A stretch of DNA of 27,067 bases from positions 1-27,067 of the forward strand of contig CAYOBW010000073.1 of NCBI GenBank assembly GCA_964402115.1, read 5' to 3'. A program made the translations under genes and the position numbers. Under the pieces are notes generated by a model, which worked only from the letters and a program-made list of their open reading frames with translations, was not told the origin of the DNA and did not search any database. Every line of letters begins with the position of its first letter. The first letter of the stretch is position 1. Shown here piece by piece: positions 8,209-16,146 of the stretch. The stretch comes from CAYOBW01 sp964402115 (GTDB lineage: Bacteria > Verrucomicrobiota > Kiritimatiellia > UBA8416 > CAYOBW01).

Positions 8209-9723
8209 CTACTTGCGTCTGAATGAGCGCTGCCACTCGCGTAACTCACGCTGGGCCTGTGCCTCGAGGTCCGCCAGGTCGGCGGCCACGCGTTTGGGCG
8301 GCTTGCGAATCCCCGTCTCCTCGTCCTCGGACGGAGGCTCGGGCGCGGGCGCCGGGGGCGCTTCGCGCACCAGTTCAGGCGTGACCACTTCCAGCCGCTC
8401 GAAGTCCTCAACGGAACGCTGCAAGTCGTCGATCTTGTGCCGCGCGTCCTCGAATTCCGCGAGATACCGATTGGCGGCTTGCTGGCGTTCCTCGCGCAAG
8501 CCGGCGTTCTCAGCCTCGAGTTCGGCTATGCGGTTCGTGGCCCCGTCAAGGTTCTGGCGCAGGGATTCCCTGTCGGCGAGGTCATTCTCGGCCGTCAGTA
8601 GCTGCGCCCGGAGTTGTTCCACGTCCGTTGCGTAACGGCGCGCTGACTCGTGCGTGCGCGCGAGCCGTTCCTCCAACTGGCTCTGCTGCTCCTGGAACTG
8701 GGTGCTGGACTGCTCGACCGCCGTTTGCGCCTCTGTCAGCGCTTCGTTGAGCGCCCGCATCTCGGCGGCGCTCTGGTCGAGCCGCTGCTGAATCTCCGTC
8801 ACTTGGCGCTGCATGGCCACGCGTGCCTGCTGCTCGCTACGCAGAGCCTGGCGCGTGGACTCCAGCTCCGCGCCGGTGGCCTGGTGCCGGCGGTCGGCCT
8901 CCCGGAGCTGGTCGAGCGCCGTCTGCAGCGATTGATCGGTTTGCTGCAGGCGATGGTGGACGTCTTCATGTTCGCTGAGCAATGCCTGGGCCCGTTCCTG
9001 GTGCTCCCGGGCCACGAGGGCCATGCGGTCAACTTCGGCGGCGAGTGCCTGCTCGCGTTCCGCAGCCTCCCGGAGCAATGCCTCCTGGCGCTGGTGCTCG
9101 GTGGCCGCCGCCTCGAGCGTGGCATCCCGTTGGCTGATTGTGTTGCGGGCCTCCGCCAGGGCCGCGCGCTCCTTCTCAAGATCGGCCTGCTGGGCTTTCA
9201 GGAGCCCCATCGTACGCTTCAGGGACTTCTCGAACTCCTGGATCTTGCCTTGGATCGTGGTGGCCTCGCCGACCTCGCTGGGGGGCGTGCTACGCCGGCG
9301 TTCGGCCGGTTCGGCGGCGTGGGCGGATGCGAAGATCTGGGACTCCTGGTCCTGCACCGTGCTGGTCGCTCCCGTGCGGATGTTGACCAGCTTGGTTTCG
9401 CGAGGCACGGAACCGCTCCGGATCAGGTCGGCCAGGGCGTGCAGGTTGAGGGGGCCAAACACGGTGCCGTCGCTGAGTTCAACACTCCAGAACAACTCCA
9501 ACTCGTCGATCTTCTCGGTGGGTATCCAGTCATGGCGGTCCAGGGAGGCCTTGTAGCCGGGCGCAATGCGCCCTTGCTGCGCCCAGACCTTGAGCGTCGG
9601 CATATCGACCGGGCCGTAGATACTGCCGTCATCGACGAGCAGGTACCAGGCCTGTGCGTCGTCATTCGTGGCGCCGGGTTGTGCCTGACCGGTTCGTTCC
9701 GTCTTGTCTTTGTCCTTGCCCAT
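8209..9723 (-). CDS. Tandem GYF_2-like domains plus long coiled coil (shorter paralogue)
   Basis: Predicted cytosolic 504-residue protein of unknown role. Residues 26-75 form a GYF_2-like domain (WYLL ... IYGPVDMPTL ... W ... GRIAPGY ... DW.P) and 79-120 a second, degenerate copy (W.VEL.DG..FGPLNL). After a low-complexity hinge, residues about 160-450 are an almost uninterrupted Glu/Gln/Arg/Ala coiled coil; the tail has an acidic-proline stretch and a basic C-terminus. The ATG is preceded by GGAAGAGGAG at good spacing. The GYF_2 part matches the neighbouring longer gene almost position by position (IYGP, GR.APGY, FGPLNL, a shared TG motif, then E..IF), so they are ancient tandem duplicates. 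GYF domains in other proteins bind proline-rich ligands; whether these do is unknown. Confidence 0.85.
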   Translation of the reverse strand: MGKDKDKTERTGQAQPGATNDDAQAWYLLVDDGSIYGPVDMPTLKVWAQQGRIAPGYKASLDRHDWIPTEKIDELELFWSVELSDGTVFGPLNLHALADLIRSGSVPRETKLVNIRTGATSTVQDQESQIFASAHAAEPAERRRSTPPSEVGEATTIQGKIQEFEKSLKRTMGLLKAQQADLEKERAALAEARNTISQRDATLEAAATEHQRQEALLREAAEREQALAAEVDRMALVAREHQERAQALLSEHEDVHHRLQQTDQSLQTALDQLREADRRHQATGAELESTRQALRSEQQARVAMQRQVTEIQQRLDQSAAEMRALNEALTEAQTAVEQSSTQFQEQQSQLEERLARTHESARRYATDVEQLRAQLLTAENDLADRESLRQNLDGATNRIAELEAENAGLREERQQAANRYLAEFEDARHKIDDLQRSVEDFERLEVVTPELVREAPPAPAPEPPSEDEETGIRKPPKRVAADLADLEAQAQRELREWQRSFRRK

Positions 9724-9808
9724 AGTCTACTCCTCTTCCTTATCCAAGTAGTATCACGATGCTTGCAAGCGCCTGTCAATCAGAGATCCATACTTGGTGT
9801 CCCCTCTG

Positions 9809-11740
9809 CTACTTCTGAATCTGGCTCTCGAGCAGGGTGCCAAGCGTGGCGTGCATCTGGCTGATCTGCGTGTCCAGCTTCTCGCGCGTGACCTGACCGC
9901 GCGATTCAAGTTGCTGGATCTGCACGCGCGACCGGTCGATTTCACCCCGTGCCTCGACCAGGAGGCGGGCGGCGGCCGCGGTCTCATCGGCCAGTTCCTT
10001 GACGCGCTCCTTGAAACGCTGCTCGGCCTTGCGCGTCGCTTCCTCGGCGTTCTCGCGTGCGGAGCGCTCGCGCTCCATTTCCACTTGTGCCCGCTCGATC
10101 AGCGCCGTGGCGTCGGCGGACTCCGCCTTCAGCATCGCAATCTGATCGACCAGCACGCGCGCGGTCCGCGTGAGCTCATCCTCGGCATTCAGCACGCGCT
10201 CGTGCATGCGCGCCAGCTCGGCGCTCGACTTCTCCTTCTCCGCCTCGCGGCGTTTCTCGGCGCGAGCCGCATTCCGGTTCACGAGCGCGAGATCCTCGCG
10301 CAGGGATGCCACGAGGGCGTCATGGGCCTGGGCGGTCTCGTTGAGCGCGCTGAGCTGGCCGGACAGCCGGGCCTCGCGTTCGGCAGCCTGGCTGGCAGCT
10401 GAGGCCTGGGCCTCGCGCACGGCCGCGAGCTGGCTGTCCAGCTCGTGCAGGCGCGCGTCGCGGGCCGCGAGGGCTGCCGCCTGTTCGCGAACGGCGGCCG
10501 CGGCCTGCTCCTGCGCACCGCGCGCGGCGTCGCGCGCCGCCGTGGCTGCCGCGAGATCGCGTCGCAGAAGCTCGGCGGCCGCGCGCAGCGCGGCGCTTTC
10601 TTCCCGTGCGGCGGCAAGGGCGGCGGTTTGCGATGCAAGTTCACGGGCCAGACGGGCCTGTTCCTCGCGCGCGGCGGCGAGCGACCGTTCCGCCGCCTCG
10701 CGCGTCGTTTCCGTCGCCGCGAGACGCTCCGTGCGGCTTGCGAGGTCAGCCGCCAGAGCGGCTGCCTGCCGCTGCAGGTCCTGCAGCGTGGCCGTGTGGC
10801 GGGCGCTGGCCTCGGCCTGCGACTGGCGGGCAGCGTCCCGCTCCGCCTTCAGCGCGTCACAAGCAGCGCTGAGGGTCTGACGGTCCAGCGCCGCGGCTTG
10901 GAGTTGGGTTTCGCGCTCGGCTAAGTGACGCCGCAACTCCGACCTGTCGGTCTCGAACTGCCGGGTGCTGTCGGCGCGCTCATGGCGCAGAGCGTCAGCT
11001 TCCTGAAGCGAGGTCGCGCGCTCGGCTCGCAGGCGTTCGATCTCGCTCCGCGTACTCTCGATCTCGCTCCGCATGCTTTCGATCTCGGCCTCCAACTGGG
11101 CCGGTTGGACGTCCGGTTGCGACTGTGTTGCCGCGGGCTCCGGGCTGGCGTGCGCCGGTGCGATCGCTGTGGTTGCCGGGGGCTCTTGGACGGCCGGCGC
11201 TGTCACGTCGTCGTCCGGGGCGGCGCGGCGGTCGTTCACCTGTTGCTGCAATTCGGCGACCTGTCGGTCCAGCTTCCTGCCGAGGGCGGCCACATCCCCC
11301 CTGAGCGTGCCCCGCCCGTCAACGGCCTGCCGCAGGAGGCGCCCGGCCGCGGGCGGCGGAGCGGGTGCGCGACGCGCATCGAGACCGAAGATCTCACGGC
11401 GCTTGACGCCGACCGTTGTCTGCTCGCCGGTGGCCATGTTGATCAGGCGCGCCTCGGGATCCTGAACGAGTTCCTTGACGGCCTTGAGGTTGAGGGGGCC
11501 AAAGAGGTTGCCGTTGCCGAGGTCCACGCGCCAGACCATGTCCAAGAACGGCGCCTCTTCGGCCCGGGTCCACTGGCGGCGGTCGCGCGAGATCTCGTAG
11601 CCTGGGGCCACGCGACCGCCCTCCACCCAGTCGAGCAGCGTCGCGGCGTCGGTGGGGCCATAGATCCTGTCGCCGGCAATGCGCAGGAACCAATTGCCCG
11701 GCGGCAGGTTGCGCGGGTCCTGATGCGGCTGTTCGGCCAT
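9809..11740 (-). CDS. Tandem GYF_2-like domains plus long coiled coil (longer paralogue)
   Basis: Predicted cytosolic 643-residue protein, first gene of the coiled-coil trio. GYF_2-like domain 1 spans residues 17-66 (WFLR ... IYGPTDAATL ... GRVAPGY ... W) and domain 2 spans 70-112 (W.VDLGNGNLFGPLNL). A short Pro/Ala hinge follows, then a 430-residue Ala/Arg/Glu-rich coiled coil to the C-terminus. No signal peptide, no membrane segment and no ATPase motif are seen, so it is not an SMC or kinesin-like protein despite the coil. It lies 84 nt downstream of the M42 peptidase gene and 85 nt upstream of its shorter paralogue, all on one strand. Filament formation or a scaffolding role is a structural guess only. 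Confidence 0.85.
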   Translation of the reverse strand: MAEQPHQDPRNLPPGNWFLRIAGDRIYGPTDAATLLDWVEGGRVAPGYEISRDRRQWTRAEEAPFLDMVWRVDLGNGNLFGPLNLKAVKELVQDPEARLINMATGEQTTVGVKRREIFGLDARRAPAPPPAAGRLLRQAVDGRGTLRGDVAALGRKLDRQVAELQQQVNDRRAAPDDDVTAPAVQEPPATTAIAPAHASPEPAATQSQPDVQPAQLEAEIESMRSEIESTRSEIERLRAERATSLQEADALRHERADSTRQFETDRSELRRHLAERETQLQAAALDRQTLSAACDALKAERDAARQSQAEASARHTATLQDLQRQAAALAADLASRTERLAATETTREAAERSLAAAREEQARLARELASQTAALAAAREESAALRAAAELLRRDLAAATAARDAARGAQEQAAAAVREQAAALAARDARLHELDSQLAAVREAQASAASQAAEREARLSGQLSALNETAQAHDALVASLREDLALVNRNAARAEKRREAEKEKSSAELARMHERVLNAEDELTRTARVLVDQIAMLKAESADATALIERAQVEMERERSARENAEEATRKAEQRFKERVKELADETAAAARLLVEARGEIDRSRVQIQQLESRGQVTREKLDTQISQMHATLGTLLESQIQK

Positions 11741-11824
11741 GCGCGCTCCGTTTCTTGAAGAAATCGAGTATGAAATCCCCCGGGCTGCGGGTCAAGCCGC
11801 GAACAGCCTCGTAAAGCCCTGCAA

Positions 11825-12892
11825 CTACGGTCCGGGCGCGAACGTTTCGCGCCCGGACAGCGCCTGGATCGTTTCCGCAATAAGGTGGGCGCACTGGGCG
11901 GCGTCCTCCAGGGCGATCGTCTCGACGGCGCTGTGCATATAGCGGCTGGGCACGCTTAAAAGCGCCGCAGCCACCCCCGCCCGGTTCATCTGCAGCGCGT
12001 AAGCGTCCGTGCCCGTGCCGCGGGCGTCGGGCTGAAGCTGCGTCTTGATGCCGGCCTTCGTCGCGGCCTTCTGCAGGCGCGCCAGGAGCCGCGGGTTGTA
12101 CGTCGGGCCACAGTGGAGAATCGGCCCCTTGCCCAGGCGGGCTTCGCCGACGATCTTCTCGTTTGCGCCCGGTTGGTCCGTGGCGAAGCCCACATCCACG
12201 GCGATGCCGATGTGCGGATCGACCTGGAAGGCCGCGGTGTGCGCACCGCGCAAGCCGACCTCCTCCTGGACCGTGCTGACGGCGTGCACGGCTACCGCGA
12301 GCTTGGCGCCGCGCAGCAGTCGCAGCACGTCTGCCACCACGAAGGCGCCGATGCGGTCATCGAACCCGCGGCAGGCGACGAGGCCATTGCGCAGGTCCAG
12401 CCAGCCCGTGTCGATCGTGGCCAGGTCGCCGAGCTGCACGGCTTTGAGCGCGTCCTTGCGGTTGTGGGCGCCGATATCCACCCAGAGTTCGTGAATCTTG
12501 GTGGCGGCGATTTCACGCTCCTTGGCCTCGACGAGGTGGATCGGTTTGACGCCGACCACGGCCGGCAGCGGTCCGCCGGCGGTGTGGATGACCAGGCGCT
12601 CGCCGGGCAGCAGGGGGACGTTCACCCCGCCGATGGCGGACATGTAGAGCAGGCCCTTGTCGTCGATATGCTGGATCATGAGCCCCAGCTCGTCGCAGTG
12701 CCCCGCGAGCATGACGCGGCAGGCTGCGCCACCGTTGATCACGCCGTGGACGCTGCCGTGGACGTCGGTCTCCACGGTTGCACCTTGCTCGCGCATGTAG
12801 GCGGCGACGACCTGCTGGCCGCGCTGCTCGGCGCCGGAGGGGGTGGGGGTGGACATGAGGTTCTTGAGAAACGCCAGTGCGGTTTTATTCAT
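11825..12892 (-). CDS. M42-family metallo-aminopeptidase
   Basis: Cytosolic di-metal aminopeptidase of the glutamyl aminopeptidase/tetrahedral-aminopeptidase type (family M42), trimming peptides to amino acids. I use the start MNKTALAF because the GGGAG element is about 10 nt before it but only 1 nt before the in-frame ATG nine bases upstream. From that start, metal ligands appear in GHCDELG (H65, D67), in RGFDDRIG, in the catalytic TVQEEVGLRGA pair of Glu residues, and in the final SRYMHS.VE His. The length (355) is typical. A strong hairpin overlaps the stop codon. Located upstream of the coiled-coil trio on the same strand; whether it shares their transcript is unclear because of that hairpin. 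Confidence 0.93.
   Translation of the reverse strand: MNKTALAFLKNLMSTPTPSGAEQRGQQVVAAYMREQGATVETDVHGSVHGVINGGAACRVMLAGHCDELGLMIQHIDDKGLLYMSAIGGVNVPLLPGERLVIHTAGGPLPAVVGVKPIHLVEAKEREIAATKIHELWVDIGAHNRKDALKAVQLGDLATIDTGWLDLRNGLVACRGFDDRIGAFVVADVLRLLRGAKLAVAVHAVSTVQEEVGLRGAHTAAFQVDPHIGIAVDVGFATDQPGANEKIVGEARLGKGPILHCGPTYNPRLLARLQKAATKAGIKTQLQPDARGTGTDAYALQMNRAGVAAALLSVPSRYMHSAVETIALEDAAQCAHLIAETIQALSGRETFAPGP
11830..11858 (-). terminator. Perfect 13-bp stem-loop at the 3' end of the M42 gene
   Basis: Arms GTCCGGGCGCGAA and TTCGCGCCCGGAC are perfectly complementary around a 3-nt loop. It lies inside the last codons and ends two bases before the minus-strand stop codon. No T-run follows in either direction. 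A transcription or mRNA 3'-end signal is likely, but coding sequence and hairpin are superimposed, which is unusual. Confidence 0.45.
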
Positions 12893-12928
12893 CGCGGTCA
12901 TTCTCCCTATCGCATTAATGTGCGGGAT

Positions 12929-12957
12929 ACGTTAGCTTGTTGCCAGGGGATTGTCAC
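12929..12957 (-). promoter_or_regulatory. Candidate sigma70-type promoter of the M42 gene
   Basis: Read on the minus strand: GTGACA, 17 nt, TAACGT, located about 40 nt upstream of the start codon. Both hexamers match the consensus at four or more positions with ideal spacing. It lies in the divergent region shared with the SMP-30-like gene, which has its own consensus TTGACA at 12965-12970 on the plus strand but no convincing -10 box. Confidence 0.4.
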
Positions 12958-13064
12958 GTCCGGGTTGACAGTCTCCGGGGCGCTGGCCGATGATGCCGAA
13001 GGTCACATGTAGCCCGCGCGTGCGGGCGGCCGGAGGCGACCGGGGCCGGGAGGAGGACGGCGGC

Positions 13065-13976
13065 ATGAGGCACGTGTGCGGATGGGCGGGGGGCGTGGCG
13101 GTGGCGCTGCTGGCGGCGGCCGTGAGCGGGGGCGCCGGGGAAGCGGAGATCTTCGAGCCTGGCGCGACCGTCGTGCAACTGGCGGGGAACTGCGCCTTCA
13201 CGGAAGGACCCACCGCGGACGCGGCCGGCAATGTCCTTTTCACGGATCAGCCGAACAACCGGATCCTGCGCTGGGGCGTGGACGGGGCGCTCACGACGTT
13301 CCTGGCGCCGGCCGGTCGCGCCAACGGCATGTGTTTCGACCGCGCGGGCAACCTGTTCGTCTGCGCCGACGAGAAGAATGAACTCTGGCGGATTGGGACG
13401 AACCGGGCCGTTTCGGTTGTGGTGGCGGCCTTCGCCGGCAAGCCGCTCAACGGGCCGAACGACGTGTGGGTGCACCCCTCCGGCGCGCTGTACTTCACCG
13501 ACCCCTACTACCAGCGTCCCTGGTGGTCGCATGCCGCGCCCCCGCAGGGGACGCAGCAGGTGTACCGTGTGGCGGCCGACGGCACGGGGTTGCGTCGCCT
13601 GACCGACGACCTCCAGCAGCCCAACGGCCTGGTGGGCACGGCCGACGGGCGGCGGCTCTTCGTGGCCGACATCAAGGCCGGCCGGACCTGGGTGTACGCG
13701 ATCGCGCCGGACGGCGCGCTGACCGACCGGCGGCTGTTCTGCGAAATGGGCTCGGACGGGATGACCCTCGACTCCGCCGGCAACGTGTTCCTGACCGGCC
13801 GCGGCGTGTACGTCTTCGACGCCGGCGGCAGGCAGGTGGCGCACCTGGACGTGCCGGAGCGCTGGACCGCGAATGTCTGCCTGGGTGGTTCCGACCGGCG
13901 GACGCTGTTTATCACCGCGTCGAAAGGACTCTACAGCGTGCGGGTGCGCACGCCGGGTACAGGTCAGGGCAAGTAA
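13065..13976 (+). CDS. Secreted SMP-30/gluconolactonase-like beta-propeller protein
   Basis: Probable exported lactonase-like hydrolase of sugar metabolism; the exact substrate cannot be read from the sequence. The frame is open further upstream, but GGGAGGAGG lies 8 nt before the ATG at 13065, and this start gives a clean signal peptide (MRHVCGWAGG, hydrophobic core, cleavage near A-E-A, residues 1-27). Family metal ligands are visible: Glu in FTEGPTAD, Asn in NGPNDVWV, Asp in SDGMTLDSAGNV. Propeller repeats of the 'AGN.LFTD' and 'QPNGL' type recur through the chain. It is followed 86 nt later by the PQQ-repeat gene on the same strand; both are secreted propellers and may act together on periplasmic sugars (inference). 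Confidence 0.88.
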   Translation: MRHVCGWAGGVAVALLAAAVSGGAGEAEIFEPGATVVQLAGNCAFTEGPTADAAGNVLFTDQPNNRILRWGVDGALTTFLAPAGRANGMCFDRAGNLFVCADEKNELWRIGTNRAVSVVVAAFAGKPLNGPNDVWVHPSGALYFTDPYYQRPWWSHAAPPQGTQQVYRVAADGTGLRRLTDDLQQPNGLVGTADGRRLFVADIKAGRTWVYAIAPDGALTDRRLFCEMGSDGMTLDSAGNVFLTGRGVYVFDAGGRQVAHLDVPERWTANVCLGGSDRRTLFITASKGLYSVRVRTPGTGQGK

Positions 13977-14062
13977 GCCCGCACCGTGCCCCGCGGCGCC
14001 AGGGTGCAAGGGTTGCGTATCCGACGGCGGACGCCGGGCGCTTGGGCCATGAGGAGGGCAAT

Positions 14063-15382
14063 ATGGGCGCGCAGAGGCTGGGATTGACGGTGGCGCTGGC
14101 TCTGCTGGCGGCGCAGGCGGCGCAGGCGGGTGACGCGGCGGCGTGGCGGCACTGGCGCGGCCCGCACCTGAACGGCAGCGCCGATGCGCGCAACCTGCCG
14201 GCCGAGTGGTCTCAGTCGTCGAACGTGGTCTGGCGGGCCACGTTGGGCGGCACGGGCGGCTCGACCCCTATCGTTATCAGCAACCGGGTCTTCGTCACGG
14301 GCGAGAACCCGGACACGCGCGAGCTGGTGCTCGGCGCCTACGATCTCGGCAGCGGTGTGCAGCAGTGGGAACTGCCGGGCGGCACCGGCACGAAGCCCCT
14401 GCGCGGCACGCTGGCCTCCCCGTCGCCCGTGGCCGACACGCAGCGGGTCTACGCCGTGTTCGGCAACGGTGCGGTGCTGGCCGTGCGGTACGACGGGGTG
14501 CCGGTCTGGCGCCGCGATCTCGAGCGCGATTACGGGAAGCTGGTCTTCGGCTTCGGCTACAGCTCCAGCCCGCTGCTTTACGACGGGCGGCTCTACCTGG
14601 CCGTCATCCGGCGTGACACGGCCGTTGAAACGCCGGGCGCGGGGCGCCCAGCCCAAGCGGCCTACCTGCTGGCGCTGGACCCTGCCACGGGGCAGACCCT
14701 GTGGCGGCGGCCCCGACTCTCGCAGGCTCCTGAAGAGTCGCAGGAGGCGTACACGTCGCCCATCCCGTTCCAGGCGCCCGGCGGCCCGTCCTGCCTGGTG
14801 CTGTACGGCGGCGATGCCGTCACCGGGCACGATCCGGCCACCGGCGAGGAAGTCTGGCGCTGGGAGTGGCGCCGCCCCGTCAAGAAGACGCGCGACCGCA
14901 TCATAACCTCGCCGGTGGTCGCGGACGGCTGTGTGGTGATCTGCCTGCCGCACTCCGCGCGCGTTGTCGCCGTGCGCCCGAGCTGGGACGGTCGCCGCTG
15001 GCGGGTCGAGCAGGCCTGGTCCACCGAGACGATCGGCTCGGACTCCGCGACGCCGCTGGTCTACAACGGGGTGCTCTATGTCCTCGACGGCGACCGGCGG
15101 TGGCTCGCCGCGCTGGCGCCGGACGACGGCAGCCTGCTGGAGCGCATAGACCTGGATATCCCCGCCTACATGCGCGCCTCGCCGACCGGGGCGGACGGCA
15201 AGCTCTACTGCGTGGCGGAGGACGGCACGGTGGTTGTGGTCAAGGCGGGTCTCGAACTGACGGTTCTCAGCCGGGTGGAGATGGTCGGGCAGGACGCGCA
15301 TGCGTCCGCGGTGGCCGTGGGTGAGCGGCTGCTGTTGCGGATCGGCCGCATGCTCTACTGCGTGCGCTGCGTCGATCAGTAA
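14063..15382 (+). CDS. Secreted PQQ-like beta-propeller repeat protein
   Basis: Exported 439-residue propeller of the PQQ-binding-like/BamB-like type. GAGGAGGG 4 nt before the ATG at 14063 fixes the start; the long open frame further upstream is read-through of the SMP-30 gene in another frame. Signal peptide at residues 1-22 ends AQA-G. The mature N-terminus WRHWRGPHLNG ... LPAEWS is typical of planctomycete/verrucomicrobial PQQ-like proteins. Repeats with 'LDPATGQTLWR', 'HDPATGEEVWRW' and 'ALAPDDGSLL' blades follow. These proteins usually bind no PQQ, and catalytic dehydrogenase residues are not evident, so the role is likely binding or scaffolding. gloB starts 11 nt downstream. Confidence 0.9.
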   Translation: MGAQRLGLTVALALLAAQAAQAGDAAAWRHWRGPHLNGSADARNLPAEWSQSSNVVWRATLGGTGGSTPIVISNRVFVTGENPDTRELVLGAYDLGSGVQQWELPGGTGTKPLRGTLASPSPVADTQRVYAVFGNGAVLAVRYDGVPVWRRDLERDYGKLVFGFGYSSSPLLYDGRLYLAVIRRDTAVETPGAGRPAQAAYLLALDPATGQTLWRRPRLSQAPEESQEAYTSPIPFQAPGGPSCLVLYGGDAVTGHDPATGEEVWRWEWRRPVKKTRDRIITSPVVADGCVVICLPHSARVVAVRPSWDGRRWRVEQAWSTETIGSDSATPLVYNGVLYVLDGDRRWLAALAPDDGSLLERIDLDIPAYMRASPTGADGKLYCVAEDGTVVVVKAGLELTVLSRVEMVGQDAHASAVAVGERLLLRIGRMLYCVRCVDQ

Positions 15383-15393
15383 CGGGGTGACAT

Positions 15394-16143
15394 ATGCGCG
15401 TGGTCACATTGCGAATGCTGGGTGATAACTACGCCTATCTGTTGGAGAGCGCAGGCGAGGCTGTGGTCGTCGATCCCGCGGACGGCGGGGTCGTGCTCAA
15501 GGTTCTGCGCGCCCACCGTGCGGAACTGCGCCTGGTGCTGGTGACGCACCACCATTTCGACCACGCGGACGGCTCCCTGACGCTCAAGCGGGTCACGGGC
15601 TGCCGCCTGGCCGGGCCGGCCGATGCGCGGCTGCCGGGCATGGACGAATACCTGGCCGACGGGGGCGTCGTCGAGGCCGCGGGGCTGCGGTTCGAGACGC
15701 TCGCCCTGCCGGGGCATACGCGCACGCACGTGGGCTACTACGCGCCCGCCTGCAAGGCCGTCTGGACCGGTGACTGCCTGTTTGTGGGCGGCTGCGGGCG
15801 CACGTTCGAGGGGACGCCGGAGGAGATGTGGGCGTCGCTCGCCCGGCTGCGCGCGCTGCCGGACGACACGCGGGTGTACTGCGGGCATAACTACGCCGTG
15901 GATAACCTGGCGTTTGCCCTGCACCTCGAACCCGGCAACGCGGCGGTCAGGGAACGCCTGGAGGCGCTGCGGCAGTTGGACCGGCTGGAGTTGCCGACGG
16001 TGCCGTCCCTGATCGCGCTGGAGAAGGCGACTAATCCGTTCCTGCGCGTGGACCACCCGGACCTCGTGCACGCGCTCGGCCTGACGACGTCGAGCCCGGC
16101 CCGTGTCTTCGCCGAACTGCGGATGCGCAAGAACCACTGGTGA
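15394..16143 (+). CDS. gloB: Hydroxyacylglutathione hydrolase (glyoxalase II), MBL fold
   Basis: Cytosolic metallo-beta-lactamase-fold thioesterase; glyoxalase II hydrolyses S-lactoylglutathione in methylglyoxal detoxification. The binuclear motif THHHFDHAD is at residues 51-59; other ligands are in PGHTRTH, the bridging Asp in TGDCLF, and the last His in YCGHNY. The C-terminal helical domain of the GloB type is present (ELPTVPSL, E.ATNPFLR, ending in a basic RMRKNHW that contacts glutathione in known enzymes). The usual GHT.GH is GHTRTH here, a small variation. No glyoxalase I gene is nearby. The stop is 3 nt from the stop of convergent uxaC, with no terminator between. Confidence 0.9.
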   Translation: MRVVTLRMLGDNYAYLLESAGEAVVVDPADGGVVLKVLRAHRAELRLVLVTHHHFDHADGSLTLKRVTGCRLAGPADARLPGMDEYLADGGVVEAAGLRFETLALPGHTRTHVGYYAPACKAVWTGDCLFVGGCGRTFEGTPEEMWASLARLRALPDDTRVYCGHNYAVDNLAFALHLEPGNAAVRERLEALRQLDRLELPTVPSLIALEKATNPFLRVDHPDLVHALGLTTSSPARVFAELRMRKNHW

Positions 16144-16146
16144 CCG

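Noticed and set aside
8209..11740. SMC/RecN-like or chromosome-segregation ATPase identity for the coiled-coil genes
   Set aside because: No Walker A, Walker B or ABC signature is present; only GYF_2-like domains and coils.
13466..14062. N-terminal extension of the PQQ-repeat protein
   Set aside because: It is the SMP-30-like gene read in another frame; signal peptide and ribosome site mark the true start at 14063.
13964..15301. 445-codon minus-strand open frame
   Set aside because: Antisense to the PQQ-repeat gene, which has a signal peptide, ribosome site and recognisable repeats.
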